A stretch of 64,000 nt of DNA from Chryseobacterium sp. 39-10 (GTDB lineage Bacteria; Bacteroidota; Bacteroidia; Flavobacteriales; Weeksellaceae), in NCBI GenBank assembly GCA_001898255.1, contig MKTK01000010.1, positions 1 through 64,000 on the forward strand, given 5' to 3'. Of the stretch, positions 44,477-53,401 are shown in pieces. The position numbers and the translations under genes are program-made. The notes under the pieces were generated by a model. That model had not been told where the DNA came from, did no database searches, and saw only the letters and a list, made by a program, of their open reading frames with translations. Each line of letters starts with the position of its first letter. Position 1 is the first letter of the stretch.

Positions 44477-45310
44477 ATGATGAAAAAAATAGAACAGTTA
44501 AAAAAGCTTTATAATTTAAGAAAGAATTATAACAGCAATTTAGGAATAAGCTTTAAAGATTATTACAGTCTTTCTCAATACAGCCAACATAATCAGGTCG
44601 ACTTAACGGTAAATTTCAAAAACAAACCTCTTTCATTCAGCAATCCTTATTGGTTTTTACATAGTTTGGAAGAAATTTTTATTGATGAAGTCTATCAGTT
44701 TAAAAGTGACTCTTTGCCTCATACAATAATTGACTGTGGTGCCAATATTGGCCTCAGTATTATCTATCTAAAAAACATCTTTCCAAATGCTCATATTACA
44801 GGGATAGAAGCTGATGAGAAAATTTTTAATCAACTAACAAGAAACCTCGAACCATACAACTTTAATGGCGTGAATCTCATTAATGCGGCAGCATGGGTTA
44901 ATGATGAGGGCTGTACATTTGTTATAGACGGAAGTTTAGGCGGACATATTAAAAATGACAATTCTCAAGACAAAACAATTCATGTAAAATCTTTACGCCT
45001 AAAAAACATGATTACTTCAAAAATATTCTTTCTGAAGATGGACATTGAAGGCGCAGAGTATCAAGTAATTAAAGACATCAAAGATCAGTTGCATTTCATT
45101 GAAAACTTATTTATCGAATTCCATGTAAAACATGATGAAGAAAACCACTTAGACGAAATTTTAAAATGGGTGAAAGATGCAGGATTCACTTACTATATAA
45201 AAGAAGCTTGGAATGTTATGAATAATCCTTTCACTAAAAAATTAACTGCGAAAGCGGGCTGGTTTCAAAGTCAGCTTAACATTTTTTGTTATAGAAATGA
45301 AAGAAATTAA
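44477..45310 (+). CDS. FkbM-family methyltransferase
   Basis: A 277-aa SAM-dependent methyltransferase that probably O-methylates a sugar of the exported glycan. The SAM site is IIDCGANIGLSIIYLKN (about residues 86-102), followed by GIEADEKIF, and the FkbM signature FLKMDIEGAEYQVIKDI is near 195. The gene is AT-rich, lies 10 nt after wzt and overlaps the next gene by 14 nt. Its place beside the Wzt C-terminal domain fits a chain-terminating methylation, which is inferred. Confidence 0.92.
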   Translation: MMKKIEQLKKLYNLRKNYNSNLGISFKDYYSLSQYSQHNQVDLTVNFKNKPLSFSNPYWFLHSLEEIFIDEVYQFKSDSLPHTIIDCGANIGLSIIYLKNIFPNAHITGIEADEKIFNQLTRNLEPYNFNGVNLINAAAWVNDEGCTFVIDGSLGGHIKNDNSQDKTIHVKSLRLKNMITSKIFFLKMDIEGAEYQVIKDIKDQLHFIENLFIEFHVKHDEENHLDEILKWVKDAGFTYYIKEAWNVMNNPFTKKLTAKAGWFQSQLNIFCYRNERN

Positions 45311-46442
45311 ACCCTTAGCTCTCTATCTCCCTCAGTACCATCCCACCGAGATCAATGATAAATGGTGGGGAAAAGGATTTACCGAGTGGACTAATGTAAC
45401 CAAAGCAAAGCCTCTTTTCGAGGGACACCAACAACCTTTGTTGGCGGGTGAATTGGGTTATTATGATTTAAGGGTTCCTGAAATTCGTGAGCAACAAGCC
45501 ACCCTTGCAAAGGAGCACGGTATTTATGGCTTTATTTATTACCACTATTGGTTTGGCAATGGCAAACAAATTCTGGAACGTATTGCCAATGAAGTTTTAA
45601 CTTCAGGAAAACCTGATTTCCCTTTTTGTTTTTGTTGGGCGAACGAAACCTGGTCGGGAAGATGGCATGGCCTCGATCACGAAATTATCGCAGAGCAAAC
45701 ATATCCTCATGGAGATGTAAAATTGCATTTTGAATATTTGTTACCATTTTTCAAAGATGATAGATACATCAAAATAGATGGAAAACCTGTTTTCATTGTC
45801 TATGATGCAATCGATTTGGAAGAAAAAAACAACGCTTACCTTTCGGAGTTAAGAAAATTAGCAAAAGAAAGTGGTTTTGAAGATTTGTATTTCATAGCAG
45901 GCAATAAAACAACGGATGATTGCGATTACCAAAATTTAGGATATGTTGGAAAAATATCCTCCGCTTTCAAAGACGCTTGGGTTACTGAAATTAACAAACA
46001 GCAACATAAATTAGCCCGTGAAAGCAATAAAATGTCTTCTTTCGAATATTATAAAAAACGAATACTTGGCATTTTGAATTCTAAAAGTAAAGAAGAAGTT
46101 TTCAAAGTAAATCCATCAGTTAATCAACAAGATATGAATAATATCGTTGATCGTTTAGAATTTAAAGAAACCAATGTTGAAACCTACCCTTGCATTATGC
46201 CCAATTGGGATAATACGCCGAGAAGCGGTTACAATGGAATTGTAGTTTACAATGCGACGGTAGAAAATTTCAAAAAGCAGATAGACAAGGCAGTTCAGTA
46301 TCTAAATAAACAAAACTATGATGAAAATTTCCTGGTGATAAAATCGTGGAACGAATGGGCAGAAGGCAATATCTTAGAACCAGATAAAGAAAAAGGGCGT
46401 AGTTTTCTGGAAACCCTTAAAAAAACTTTATATAATTCTTGA
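45297..46442 (+). CDS. WbsX / GH99-like polysaccharide biosynthesis protein
   Basis: A 381-aa protein of the WbsX (glycoside hydrolase family 99-like) type found in O-antigen and capsule loci. Motifs include LALYLPQYHPTEINDKWWG (residues 6-24), GFTEWTNVTKAKPLF, FIYYHYWFGNGK, FCWANETWSGRW and the C-terminal KSWNEWAEGN. These fit a TIM-barrel hydrolase or transferase fold; the enzymatic reaction of WbsX proteins is not firmly established. The start overlaps the FkbM gene by 14 nt, showing tight coupling. Confidence 0.92.
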   Translation: MKEIKPLALYLPQYHPTEINDKWWGKGFTEWTNVTKAKPLFEGHQQPLLAGELGYYDLRVPEIREQQATLAKEHGIYGFIYYHYWFGNGKQILERIANEVLTSGKPDFPFCFCWANETWSGRWHGLDHEIIAEQTYPHGDVKLHFEYLLPFFKDDRYIKIDGKPVFIVYDAIDLEEKNNAYLSELRKLAKESGFEDLYFIAGNKTTDDCDYQNLGYVGKISSAFKDAWVTEINKQQHKLARESNKMSSFEYYKKRILGILNSKSKEEVFKVNPSVNQQDMNNIVDRLEFKETNVETYPCIMPNWDNTPRSGYNGIVVYNATVENFKKQIDKAVQYLNKQNYDENFLVIKSWNEWAEGNILEPDKEKGRSFLETLKKTLYNS

Positions 46443-46457
46443 AGTGATTTAAAGCAA

Positions 46458-47342
46458 ATGGATAAAGATTCAAAAAATAGCATTTCGATTCTCATTGCTA
46501 ATTACAATAACGGCCACTTCTTTAAAGACTGTTATGAAAGCTTATTAGCCCAAACCCATCAGGATTTTGAAGTGGTTATTCTTGATGATTGTTCTACTGA
46601 TAATTCGGTGGAAGTCATAAAATCCATTATTGGGAATGATGAAAGATGTAAACTTTTTGAAAACGAACAGAATAGAAAAATAGGGTACACAAAAAGAAAA
46701 TTGGTAGAATTGGCGACTGGCAATATATGCGGGTTTTTAGATCCTGATGATACTTTGACTCCCAATGCCATCGAGAAAGTATTGAACGCCTATCAAAACA
46801 ATACAGAAGTGGGGATGGTGTATTCTAATTTTATTCTTTCTGATGATAATCTGAAACCAATTTCCATCCATAAAGCCAAACAAGTTTCATCATTAGATTC
46901 TTTAGAGTACTATAATTTTGATGGAGAAATCAGCCATTTTGCTACTTTCAGAAAAGATATTTATATTAAAACATCCGGGATAGACCCTTATCTTAAAACA
47001 GCCGAAGACAAAGACTGGTACATGAAAATGTGCGAAGTCGCACCGGTAAAATATCTTGATGAAGACCTTTATTTGTATCGCGTTCATGATGGGGGAATTT
47101 CAACCAACAAAAATGGAGACAAAGCTTACTTCTGGCATTGGGTGGCTTTAATAAAAATGGCGGAACGGCTGAATATCAATATAGAAGATTTGTTTTTAGA
47201 AAAATTTGTACGAAAAGAACAATTCGAAAGTTTAGAAAGGAAATTAGAAGGACAAAAACAAATAATACATCGTCTTAAAAAAAACCGTTGGATAAGATTA
47301 GGAAACAAATTAGGTTTCATTAAAATGTTTAAGAATTTATAA
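46458..47342 (+). CDS. GT2 glycosyltransferase A
   Basis: A 294-aa GT-A glycosyltransferase. SISILIANYNNGHFF (residues 8-22), LDDCSTDNS and the metal-binding DPDD (in GFLDPDDTL, about residue 94) are present, with the acceptor-side EDKDWYMKMCEV motif near 185. A basic, helical C-terminal tail may touch the membrane. It starts 15 nt after the WbsX gene and its stop overlaps the next ATG by one base. The linkage made is unknown. Confidence 0.92.
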   Translation: MDKDSKNSISILIANYNNGHFFKDCYESLLAQTHQDFEVVILDDCSTDNSVEVIKSIIGNDERCKLFENEQNRKIGYTKRKLVELATGNICGFLDPDDTLTPNAIEKVLNAYQNNTEVGMVYSNFILSDDNLKPISIHKAKQVSSLDSLEYYNFDGEISHFATFRKDIYIKTSGIDPYLKTAEDKDWYMKMCEVAPVKYLDEDLYLYRVHDGGISTNKNGDKAYFWHWVALIKMAERLNINIEDLFLEKFVRKEQFESLERKLEGQKQIIHRLKKNRWIRLGNKLGFIKMFKNL

Positions 47343-48202
47343 TGGACAATCAACCACTCATCTCCGTCATCGTTCCCTGCTACAACCAAGCCCAGTATTT
47401 GGATGAGTGCCTGCAATCGGTTTTGCATCAAACCTACCAAAACTGGGAATGCATTATCGTAAATGATGGAAGCCCAGACAACACCGAAGAAATTGCCCAA
47501 AAATGGATTGAGGAAGATTCCCGTTTTCGTTATCTGAAAAAAGAAAATGGCGGCCTCTCGTCCGCGCGTAATGCCGGAATTGAAGCATCAACAGGTCAAT
47601 GGATACAGTTTTTAGACTGTGATGATAAAATTGCATCTTCAAAATTTGAAAAAGCGCAACCGTACTTTGACCATAATGATGTTATTATCTCAAATTATCA
47701 GTTATTTGATGACACTGGTTACCAAGAAGACTATTGCAATTTTATGGGTGAAAAGCTATCCTATGAAAATTTAGTTTTGAGATGGGACGTTAATTTTTCA
47801 ATTCCAATTCATTGTGCCATTTTTAGAAAATCTCTCATCAAAAAAAAGTTCAACGAATCTTTGAAAGCTAAAGAAGATTGGTTTTTTTGGTTAGACTATT
47901 TCATTCAAGAACCAAACTACATCATTACAGACGAGCGTTTGGCATATTATAGACTTTCACAAAAAACAATGACTCAAAATATTGAGTTGATGCTGGAAAA
48001 TGAAGAAAGAGCATACAGCATCATCTATGATCGGCTTGATGATCAGCTTAAAAAAAGTTTTTTTACAACTAGAATACATTATAAAAACAGCGCTATAAAA
48101 AGTCTTGAAATATTGGAGCGCACAAATCTAAATTTAAATACTAAACTAGCATCCAAAAGATATAAAACACTAGATTCATTTTTAAGAAAATTCGGATTGT
48201 AG
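47342..48202 (+). CDS. GT2 glycosyltransferase B
   Basis: A 286-aa GT2 enzyme. LISVIVPCYNQAQYLDECLQ, IVNDGSPDN and the divergent metal motif LDCDD (about residue 94) are seen, with EDWFFWLDYF as the acceptor-site motif. Its first 50 residues are almost identical to those of the GT2 gene at 49100 (only a few differences), also at DNA level, while the later parts diverge. The two are paralogues with a shared or converted 5' end. The start overlaps the previous stop by one base. Confidence 0.92.
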   Translation: MDNQPLISVIVPCYNQAQYLDECLQSVLHQTYQNWECIIVNDGSPDNTEEIAQKWIEEDSRFRYLKKENGGLSSARNAGIEASTGQWIQFLDCDDKIASSKFEKAQPYFDHNDVIISNYQLFDDTGYQEDYCNFMGEKLSYENLVLRWDVNFSIPIHCAIFRKSLIKKKFNESLKAKEDWFFWLDYFIQEPNYIITDERLAYYRLSQKTMTQNIELMLENEERAYSIIYDRLDDQLKKSFFTTRIHYKNSAIKSLEILERTNLNLNTKLASKRYKTLDSFLRKFGL

Positions 48203-48206
48203 ATTT

Positions 48207-49103
48207 ATGACAAACCTAGCCATCATCATCCCCTATTACAAAATAGATTTCTTCGAAGAGACGCTACAATCTGTTGCTGCCCAATCCGACAAGAGATTTA
48301 CCTTGTACATTGGCAATGATGCGAGTCCCGATGATCCTAAAAAAATCATAGAAAAATATTTTCTTGAAGGCAATTATCATTACTATAATTACAATGAAAA
48401 TGTTGGTGGCAAAAACTTAGCCCAACAATGGGAACGAATTCTGGAAAATGTAACAGAAGAATGGTTTCAGATTTTGGGTGATGACGATTGTATTTCAGAA
48501 AATTTTGTTGAAGAATTTTATAAAAACCTCAACGAAGTTAAATACAGCAACAGTAGCGTGATCAAGTTTTCGCAATGCTGGATCGACGAAAACGGAAACC
48601 CTTTCACGTCATTTACGCATTATCCGAAACTAATTGATCCTGTTGAAAATTTTATCCATAAGTTTATAGATTACCATCGAGGGAGTCTTTCGGAGTATAT
48701 ATTGAAGACCGCTAAGTACAAAAAATATGGGTTCACGAAATTCCCCTTGGCTTGGCATAGCGATGATTACGCACTATTGCAGTTCAGCAAAAAAAATCCC
48801 ATTTTCTTTGTAGATAAAGCAAAGCTTTACATAAGAGTGTCCATCAAAAGCATATCCGGCAATCAGACATTAGATGCCGAAAAAAAGATAGCGGGTTACC
48901 AATTTTGGGGGTTAATTCTTAACAACTACCACCATTTGCTGCCAAAAGATTTTGTATTGCAGAAGGTAAAACTTCAAGTGGACTATGCCTATAAAAACAA
49001 ACAACAGTTGAATATTAACCTCTTCAAGATTTTTTTATCACTAAAAGAATATAAAAAAATCTTTAAATTGCCTTCCACTTTTTATTATCTCCACCAAAAA
49101 TGA
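48207..49103 (+). CDS. GT2 glycosyltransferase C
   Basis: A 298-aa GT2 enzyme with LAIIIPYYKIDFFEETLQS (residues 4-22), IGNDASPDDP and the DxD-type GDDDC (about residue 94). An Ala-Trp-His-Ser-Asp-Asp acceptor motif (LAWHSDDYALL) is near 190. It is 4 nt after GT B and overlaps the next gene by 4 nt (ATGA). The opening differs from GT B and GT D, so it is not part of that duplication. Confidence 0.91.
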   Translation: MTNLAIIIPYYKIDFFEETLQSVAAQSDKRFTLYIGNDASPDDPKKIIEKYFLEGNYHYYNYNENVGGKNLAQQWERILENVTEEWFQILGDDDCISENFVEEFYKNLNEVKYSNSSVIKFSQCWIDENGNPFTSFTHYPKLIDPVENFIHKFIDYHRGSLSEYILKTAKYKKYGFTKFPLAWHSDDYALLQFSKKNPIFFVDKAKLYIRVSIKSISGNQTLDAEKKIAGYQFWGLILNNYHHLLPKDFVLQKVKLQVDYAYKNKQQLNINLFKIFLSLKEYKKIFKLPSTFYYLHQK

Positions 49104-49960
49104 ATCCGCTAATCTCTGTCATTGTTCCATGCTACAACCAAGCTCAATATTTGGATGAATGCCTGCAATCGGTTCTCGACCAAACCTACCAAAACTGGGA
49201 ATGCATTATTGTGAACGATGGAAGTCCCGATAATACTGCTGAATTGGCGGAGAAATGGGTACAGCAAGACAAAAGATTCAGCTATTATTATTCTGAAAAC
49301 AAGGGCGTTTCCAATGCAAGGAATATCGGATTGGATCAAACGAATGGCAATTTTATCCAATTTTTGGATTCCGATGATACCATGAGTGCTGACAATTTTG
49401 CACAAAAAGTAAAGTTTGCTGAAGATTTCAAAATTATTTTCAGCGATTTTAATATCCTTACCAACAATCAATTATTGCCCGGCTACAACAAGTTAAGCGA
49501 GGAATTACTTACTTTTAATGAAGTTTTTTTCAACTGGGAAACAGTATTTACCATACCTATACATACTGCCATTATTTCAAAAAGTTTGTTTGATAATTTT
49601 AGGTTTAACACTACCCTTACTTGTTTTGAAGATTGGTTGATGTGGCTTTATCTAGCCCACCAAAACCCACCAGTCAGGTTTATTGATACACCTCTGGTTG
49701 CGTATAGAAAAGAAATTGAAGCTCACAAAACAGCATCAGGCAATTTGGAAAAGGTGGTGAAGCAGAGAATCAAAGTGATGCCTCTCATCAAAGAATGGTA
49801 TGGCGAGGAACTACACGACCAATTGGTTTATCATCTTCTTCTTATAAAATCCATCGAAAACATACAGCTGAAAAAAGAATTAAGCAAAATAAAAAACGGA
49901 AGAATAATTTCAACCTACTTAAAATTTAAGACGTATTTGTACAAAAAACGGAATCAATAA
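49100..49960 (+). CDS. GT2 glycosyltransferase D
   Basis: A 286-aa GT2 enzyme, a close paralogue of GT B. It has LISVIVPCYNQAQYLDECLQ, IVNDGSPDN, QFLDSDDT (metal site, about residue 92) and the acceptor motif FEDWLMWLYLAH. It overlaps GT C by 4 nt and lies 12 nt before a methyltransferase gene. The shared 5' segment with GT B points to recent duplication followed by divergence of acceptor specificity. Confidence 0.92.
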   Translation: MNPLISVIVPCYNQAQYLDECLQSVLDQTYQNWECIIVNDGSPDNTAELAEKWVQQDKRFSYYYSENKGVSNARNIGLDQTNGNFIQFLDSDDTMSADNFAQKVKFAEDFKIIFSDFNILTNNQLLPGYNKLSEELLTFNEVFFNWETVFTIPIHTAIISKSLFDNFRFNTTLTCFEDWLMWLYLAHQNPPVRFIDTPLVAYRKEIEAHKTASGNLEKVVKQRIKVMPLIKEWYGEELHDQLVYHLLLIKSIENIQLKKELSKIKNGRIISTYLKFKTYLYKKRNQ

Positions 49961-49972
49961 AAAAAATGGAAA

Positions 49973-50755
49973 ATGACTGAAAAAATGATTGCTGACTTCG
50001 AGAAATCCAATCTCGAATCAGACAAAACTCTGCACCACGGCTATCAAAGATTTTACCCCTATTTTTTGGAACCGCTAAGAACGATTCCCAACCTGAAAAT
50101 GCTAGAATTGGGCTATGACAACGGTTACTCCATCGGTATCTGGAAAAATTATTTCCAGAATCCACAAATTGATTCCATCGACATCATCGATAATCCGAAT
50201 GACCGTCGGCTCGCTCACTTTTTTAATGTGAATCAGGACAAAGCCGAAGAATTGGATCTGTTTGTAAAAAACAACACCCAAAAATATCAGTTCATTATCG
50301 ACGATGCATCGCATATACCAACTCATCAATGGAACACTTTTATCCGTTTTTTCAGTTTGCTGGACGAAGGTGGCGTTTATATTATCGAAGATACGGAAAC
50401 CAATTTCTGGGGACGCGCATGGCAATATGGATATGGTTTTGATTCCAGAATTTTTTCTATCTATCAGAAAATGGATCTGATCAACCAATTTATAAATTCA
50501 GAATTCATCGAAGAAGATCTTCAAAAAAAACACGAACTAAGCGACCTTGAAACCCAGTGCCTTAAACAAATTGAAATGGCAACCATGGGGCAAAACTGTG
50601 TTATATTCACTAAAAAATCGTCAAAATTTAATCCTTACTATCGTACTTTTGCTAACTACAAACAGAAAAACTCGGTGCATTTGGTCGACATTGGAGAAAA
50701 GCCATTGCCAGAGCGCATCATAAGAAAACTCAAAAAAATAGTCGGAAAAAAATAA
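49973..50755 (+). CDS. Class I SAM-dependent methyltransferase
   Basis: A 260-aa methyltransferase resembling the CmcI / sugar O-methyltransferase type used in polyketide and glycan tailoring. The SAM loop is MLELGYDNGYSIGIWKNY (about residues 43-60). DSIDIIDNPNDRR is the acidic strand, and the metal-type site FIIDDASHIPTHQWN (about 104-118) with IIEDTETNFWG follows. It is the second methyltransferase of the locus. Its stop overlaps the following start by one base. The methylated sugar is unknown. Confidence 0.88.
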   Translation: MTEKMIADFEKSNLESDKTLHHGYQRFYPYFLEPLRTIPNLKMLELGYDNGYSIGIWKNYFQNPQIDSIDIIDNPNDRRLAHFFNVNQDKAEELDLFVKNNTQKYQFIIDDASHIPTHQWNTFIRFFSLLDEGGVYIIEDTETNFWGRAWQYGYGFDSRIFSIYQKMDLINQFINSEFIEEDLQKKHELSDLETQCLKQIEMATMGQNCVIFTKKSSKFNPYYRTFANYKQKNSVHLVDIGEKPLPERIIRKLKKIVGKK

Positions 50756-51660
50756 TGAAAACCTCCGTCGCTCTCTGCACCTACAATGGTGAACAATATC
50801 TTGCCGAGCAACTCGACAGTATCCTTTCACAAAGTGTGAAGGTGAATGAAATTGTGGTGTGCGACGATGGTTCTTCTGATAAAACAAAGGAAATTCTACT
50901 GCAGTATCAGAAAAAATTCCCCAATGTTTTTAAGCTTTATTTTAATACTGAAACCATGGGCTACGTCAGAAATTTCGAACAAGCCATAGAAAAATGCACT
51001 GGCGAACTGATTTTTCTTTCCGATCAGGATGATGTTTGGCTTCCCGAAAAAATTCAGACCATCACGCACTACTCGGCGGCACATCCTGAAATTAAAGTTT
51101 TTGCTCACGAAATAGAACTGCTGCATGAAGATAAAAAGAGGGTGAAAAAATCCTTTTGGAATAACGAAGGATTCGACTCCAGTTTCACCAATGCTGAAAC
51201 CCTGGAATATATCCTTTTTCATAAAAATGTTTTCCCGGGAATGTCTTTAGCAATCACGCAAAAGGCAAAAGAAGAATATTTGCCACTGCAAAAAATTCAT
51301 CCCAAAATCATTCACGATTACGAAATCGTCATCAAAGCTTGCAACGAAAATGCATTGATGCTTATTCCAGAAACGCTAACGCTATATCGCGTTCATGGCA
51401 ATCAGAATATCGGCATCAATATCATTAACTTAGCACAGTCGCCGGAAAATTTACAAAGCATCTATTATAAAAGTTTGCAAAACGGTCTCGTAAAAAATAT
51501 GGTAGAGCATTTTCAACTTCCTGCCGATTTAATTGAAAAATACCGTCTGAAATGTAGAAACGATTACCGCAATTACTTGAACAAACTCCCATTTCTGCAA
51601 AAGATCATTACCCAGTTAAAAGTTAAATATTACTATAAAATCTCTGATGGATTCTCCTAA
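50755..51660 (+). CDS. GT2 glycosyltransferase E (rhamnosyltransferase-like)
   Basis: A 301-aa GT2 enzyme with VALCTYNGEQYLAEQLDSIL (residues 4-23), VVCDDGSSDKT and FLSDQDDVW (about 88-96). The SDQDD motif is characteristic of a subgroup that includes WfaP-like rhamnosyl- and related transferases. It starts on the stop of the methyltransferase gene and overlaps the next gene by 14 nt. The donor assignment is only a hint. Confidence 0.92.
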   Translation: MKTSVALCTYNGEQYLAEQLDSILSQSVKVNEIVVCDDGSSDKTKEILLQYQKKFPNVFKLYFNTETMGYVRNFEQAIEKCTGELIFLSDQDDVWLPEKIQTITHYSAAHPEIKVFAHEIELLHEDKKRVKKSFWNNEGFDSSFTNAETLEYILFHKNVFPGMSLAITQKAKEEYLPLQKIHPKIIHDYEIVIKACNENALMLIPETLTLYRVHGNQNIGINIINLAQSPENLQSIYYKSLQNGLVKNMVEHFQLPADLIEKYRLKCRNDYRNYLNKLPFLQKIITQLKVKYYYKISDGFS

Positions 51661-52603
51661 AACTCACATCATCATCGTCACCTACAACGCCATGAAATGG
51701 GCAGAAAAATGTTTTTCTTCTTTAAGGAAATCATCTGTTCCTGTGAAAACAATTGTGGTAGATAATGGTTCTACAGATGGGACACAAGATTATATTCAGA
51801 GAAATTTTCCAGAAATAGATTTTATTCAAAGTCCTGAAAATTTAGGTTTTGGCAAAGCCAACAATCTCGGAATTGAAAAGGCCTATAAAGAAGGAGCGGA
51901 TTTCTTTTACTTAATGAACCAAGATGCGTGGATTTTTGAAGACAGCATTCAAAAAATGATCGATGTTTACGAAAACTATCCTAACAAAGGTGAAATCGGG
52001 ATCATCAGTCCCATGCATTTGGACGGAAGTGAGCAGAAACTAGATTTACACTTTGAAAACTATCTAGGAAAATATGCCAAAAATAATCGACTAATTTCCG
52101 ATCTGTACACGGAAAATTCGAAACCATACTACGAAATTGATTTTGTAAACGCCGCGCATTGGTTTCTGCCCAAACAAAGCATTGAGGAAATTGGCGGCTT
52201 CAATCCTTACTTTTTTTACGGAGCTGAAGATTATGATTATATCCATCGTGCAAAGTTTCATCACAAAAAAGTATTTATAGCAACTCAAGCTAAAGTGGTA
52301 CACGATGCTTTTCAAGGTTTCTTGAAGCCCAATCATATCGACAAAGAAGAAGCAAGGCAAGAATCTCTAAGAATGCAAAGAGAAACCCGATATCTGAATC
52401 CCAACATCGTCTTCGATGTGAAAAGAGAGAAAAAAGAATTTTATTCCAACATCATCAAATTAGCCATTAAAGGAAATCATGCAGAAAGCAAGTTTTATAA
52501 AGAAATGTTCAGCTTCTTTAAACCCAAATTTGAAACCTTCGAAAAATTAAGAAAACAAGTAAAAAATGAAAGACACGCATTTCTAAACCTCGAAAAGTCA
52601 TAA
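51647..52603 (+). CDS. GT2 glycosyltransferase F
   Basis: A 318-aa GT2 enzyme of the WbbL-like subgroup: HIIIVTYNAMKWAEKCFSSL, VVDNGSTDGTQDY, the IQSPENLGFGKANNLG sequence and MNQDAW (about residue 93) as the metal site. FFYGAEDYDYIHRA is the acceptor-side motif. WbbL-like enzymes often add rhamnose. A charged C-terminal extension (after about residue 255) is extra. It overlaps GT E by 14 nt and is 9 nt before the next gene. Confidence 0.92.
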   Translation: MDSPKTHIIIVTYNAMKWAEKCFSSLRKSSVPVKTIVVDNGSTDGTQDYIQRNFPEIDFIQSPENLGFGKANNLGIEKAYKEGADFFYLMNQDAWIFEDSIQKMIDVYENYPNKGEIGIISPMHLDGSEQKLDLHFENYLGKYAKNNRLISDLYTENSKPYYEIDFVNAAHWFLPKQSIEEIGGFNPYFFYGAEDYDYIHRAKFHHKKVFIATQAKVVHDAFQGFLKPNHIDKEEARQESLRMQRETRYLNPNIVFDVKREKKEFYSNIIKLAIKGNHAESKFYKEMFSFFKPKFETFEKLRKQVKNERHAFLNLEKS

Positions 52604-52612
52604 AAAACGAAA

Positions 52613-53401
52613 ATGGAGAAACTCCCAATCAGCATTTGCATTCTTTCTTGGAAAAATGAAATCACGTTGGAAAATACCTTAAAATCCTATAAGAAAAATG
52701 GATTATTAAGTATTTCCACTGACATTACCGTGCTTTTTCAGGAAGTTTCACCTAAGGATATCCGAATTGCTGAAAAGTTTGGAGTAAAGCATATCGATTT
52801 ACTAGAAAATATTGGCATCGGAAAAGGAATTATTCAGCTTTTAGAAAATGCCCAAAATGACATAGTTCTTTTCTTAGAAAATGACTGGGAACTGATCGAA
52901 AACGAAACAACAACGAAACAACAACTTTCACAAGGTGTACAATTATTGCAAAACGGATTCGATGTAGTGCGATTTCGAAGCCGAAAAAAACCAGGACATC
53001 CGCTTCACTCTTTACGACACCAAGGAAACGAACTCAATTATTATGATGATTGGCATCAATGCACATCTCCACATCTATTAGAATCCCTGCATTGGCTGGA
53101 TCCTGCAAAAGAGTTCCCGGATAAAATTCAAATGAAAGACGGCTTTTTTATCACGACTTCCCGTTGGGCCAATTGGACCAACAATCCATTTATGCTGAAC
53201 AAAAATTTTTATTTAAAAAAATTGACGCCATTTTCCGGTGAAGGTGTTCATTTTGAAAAGAATATAGCGGCTTGGTGGGTGAAACAGGATTTCAAAATCG
53301 CTCAGGGCGAAGGACTTTTCACGCATAATGATTTGACGAAATACCCTAAGAAAAACTTCTTCAGCAAAGTCATTAACCAACTGAAAAGATTACGGTCATG
53401 A
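52613..53401 (+). CDS. GT2-like glycosyltransferase G
   Basis: A 262-aa protein with a GT-A opening, ISICILSWKNEITLENTLKS (residues 6-25), and FLENDWEL (about residue 88) in place of a normal DxD. A HQGNELNYYDDWHQC region follows. The sequence is more divergent than its neighbours, but length, opening strand and location support a glycosyltransferase. Its stop overlaps the following ATG in an ATGA. Confidence 0.82.
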   Translation: MEKLPISICILSWKNEITLENTLKSYKKNGLLSISTDITVLFQEVSPKDIRIAEKFGVKHIDLLENIGIGKGIIQLLENAQNDIVLFLENDWELIENETTTKQQLSQGVQLLQNGFDVVRFRSRKKPGHPLHSLRHQGNELNYYDDWHQCTSPHLLESLHWLDPAKEFPDKIQMKDGFFITTSRWANWTNNPFMLNKNFYLKKLTPFSGEGVHFEKNIAAWWVKQDFKIAQGEGLFTHNDLTKYPKKNFFSKVINQLKRLRS

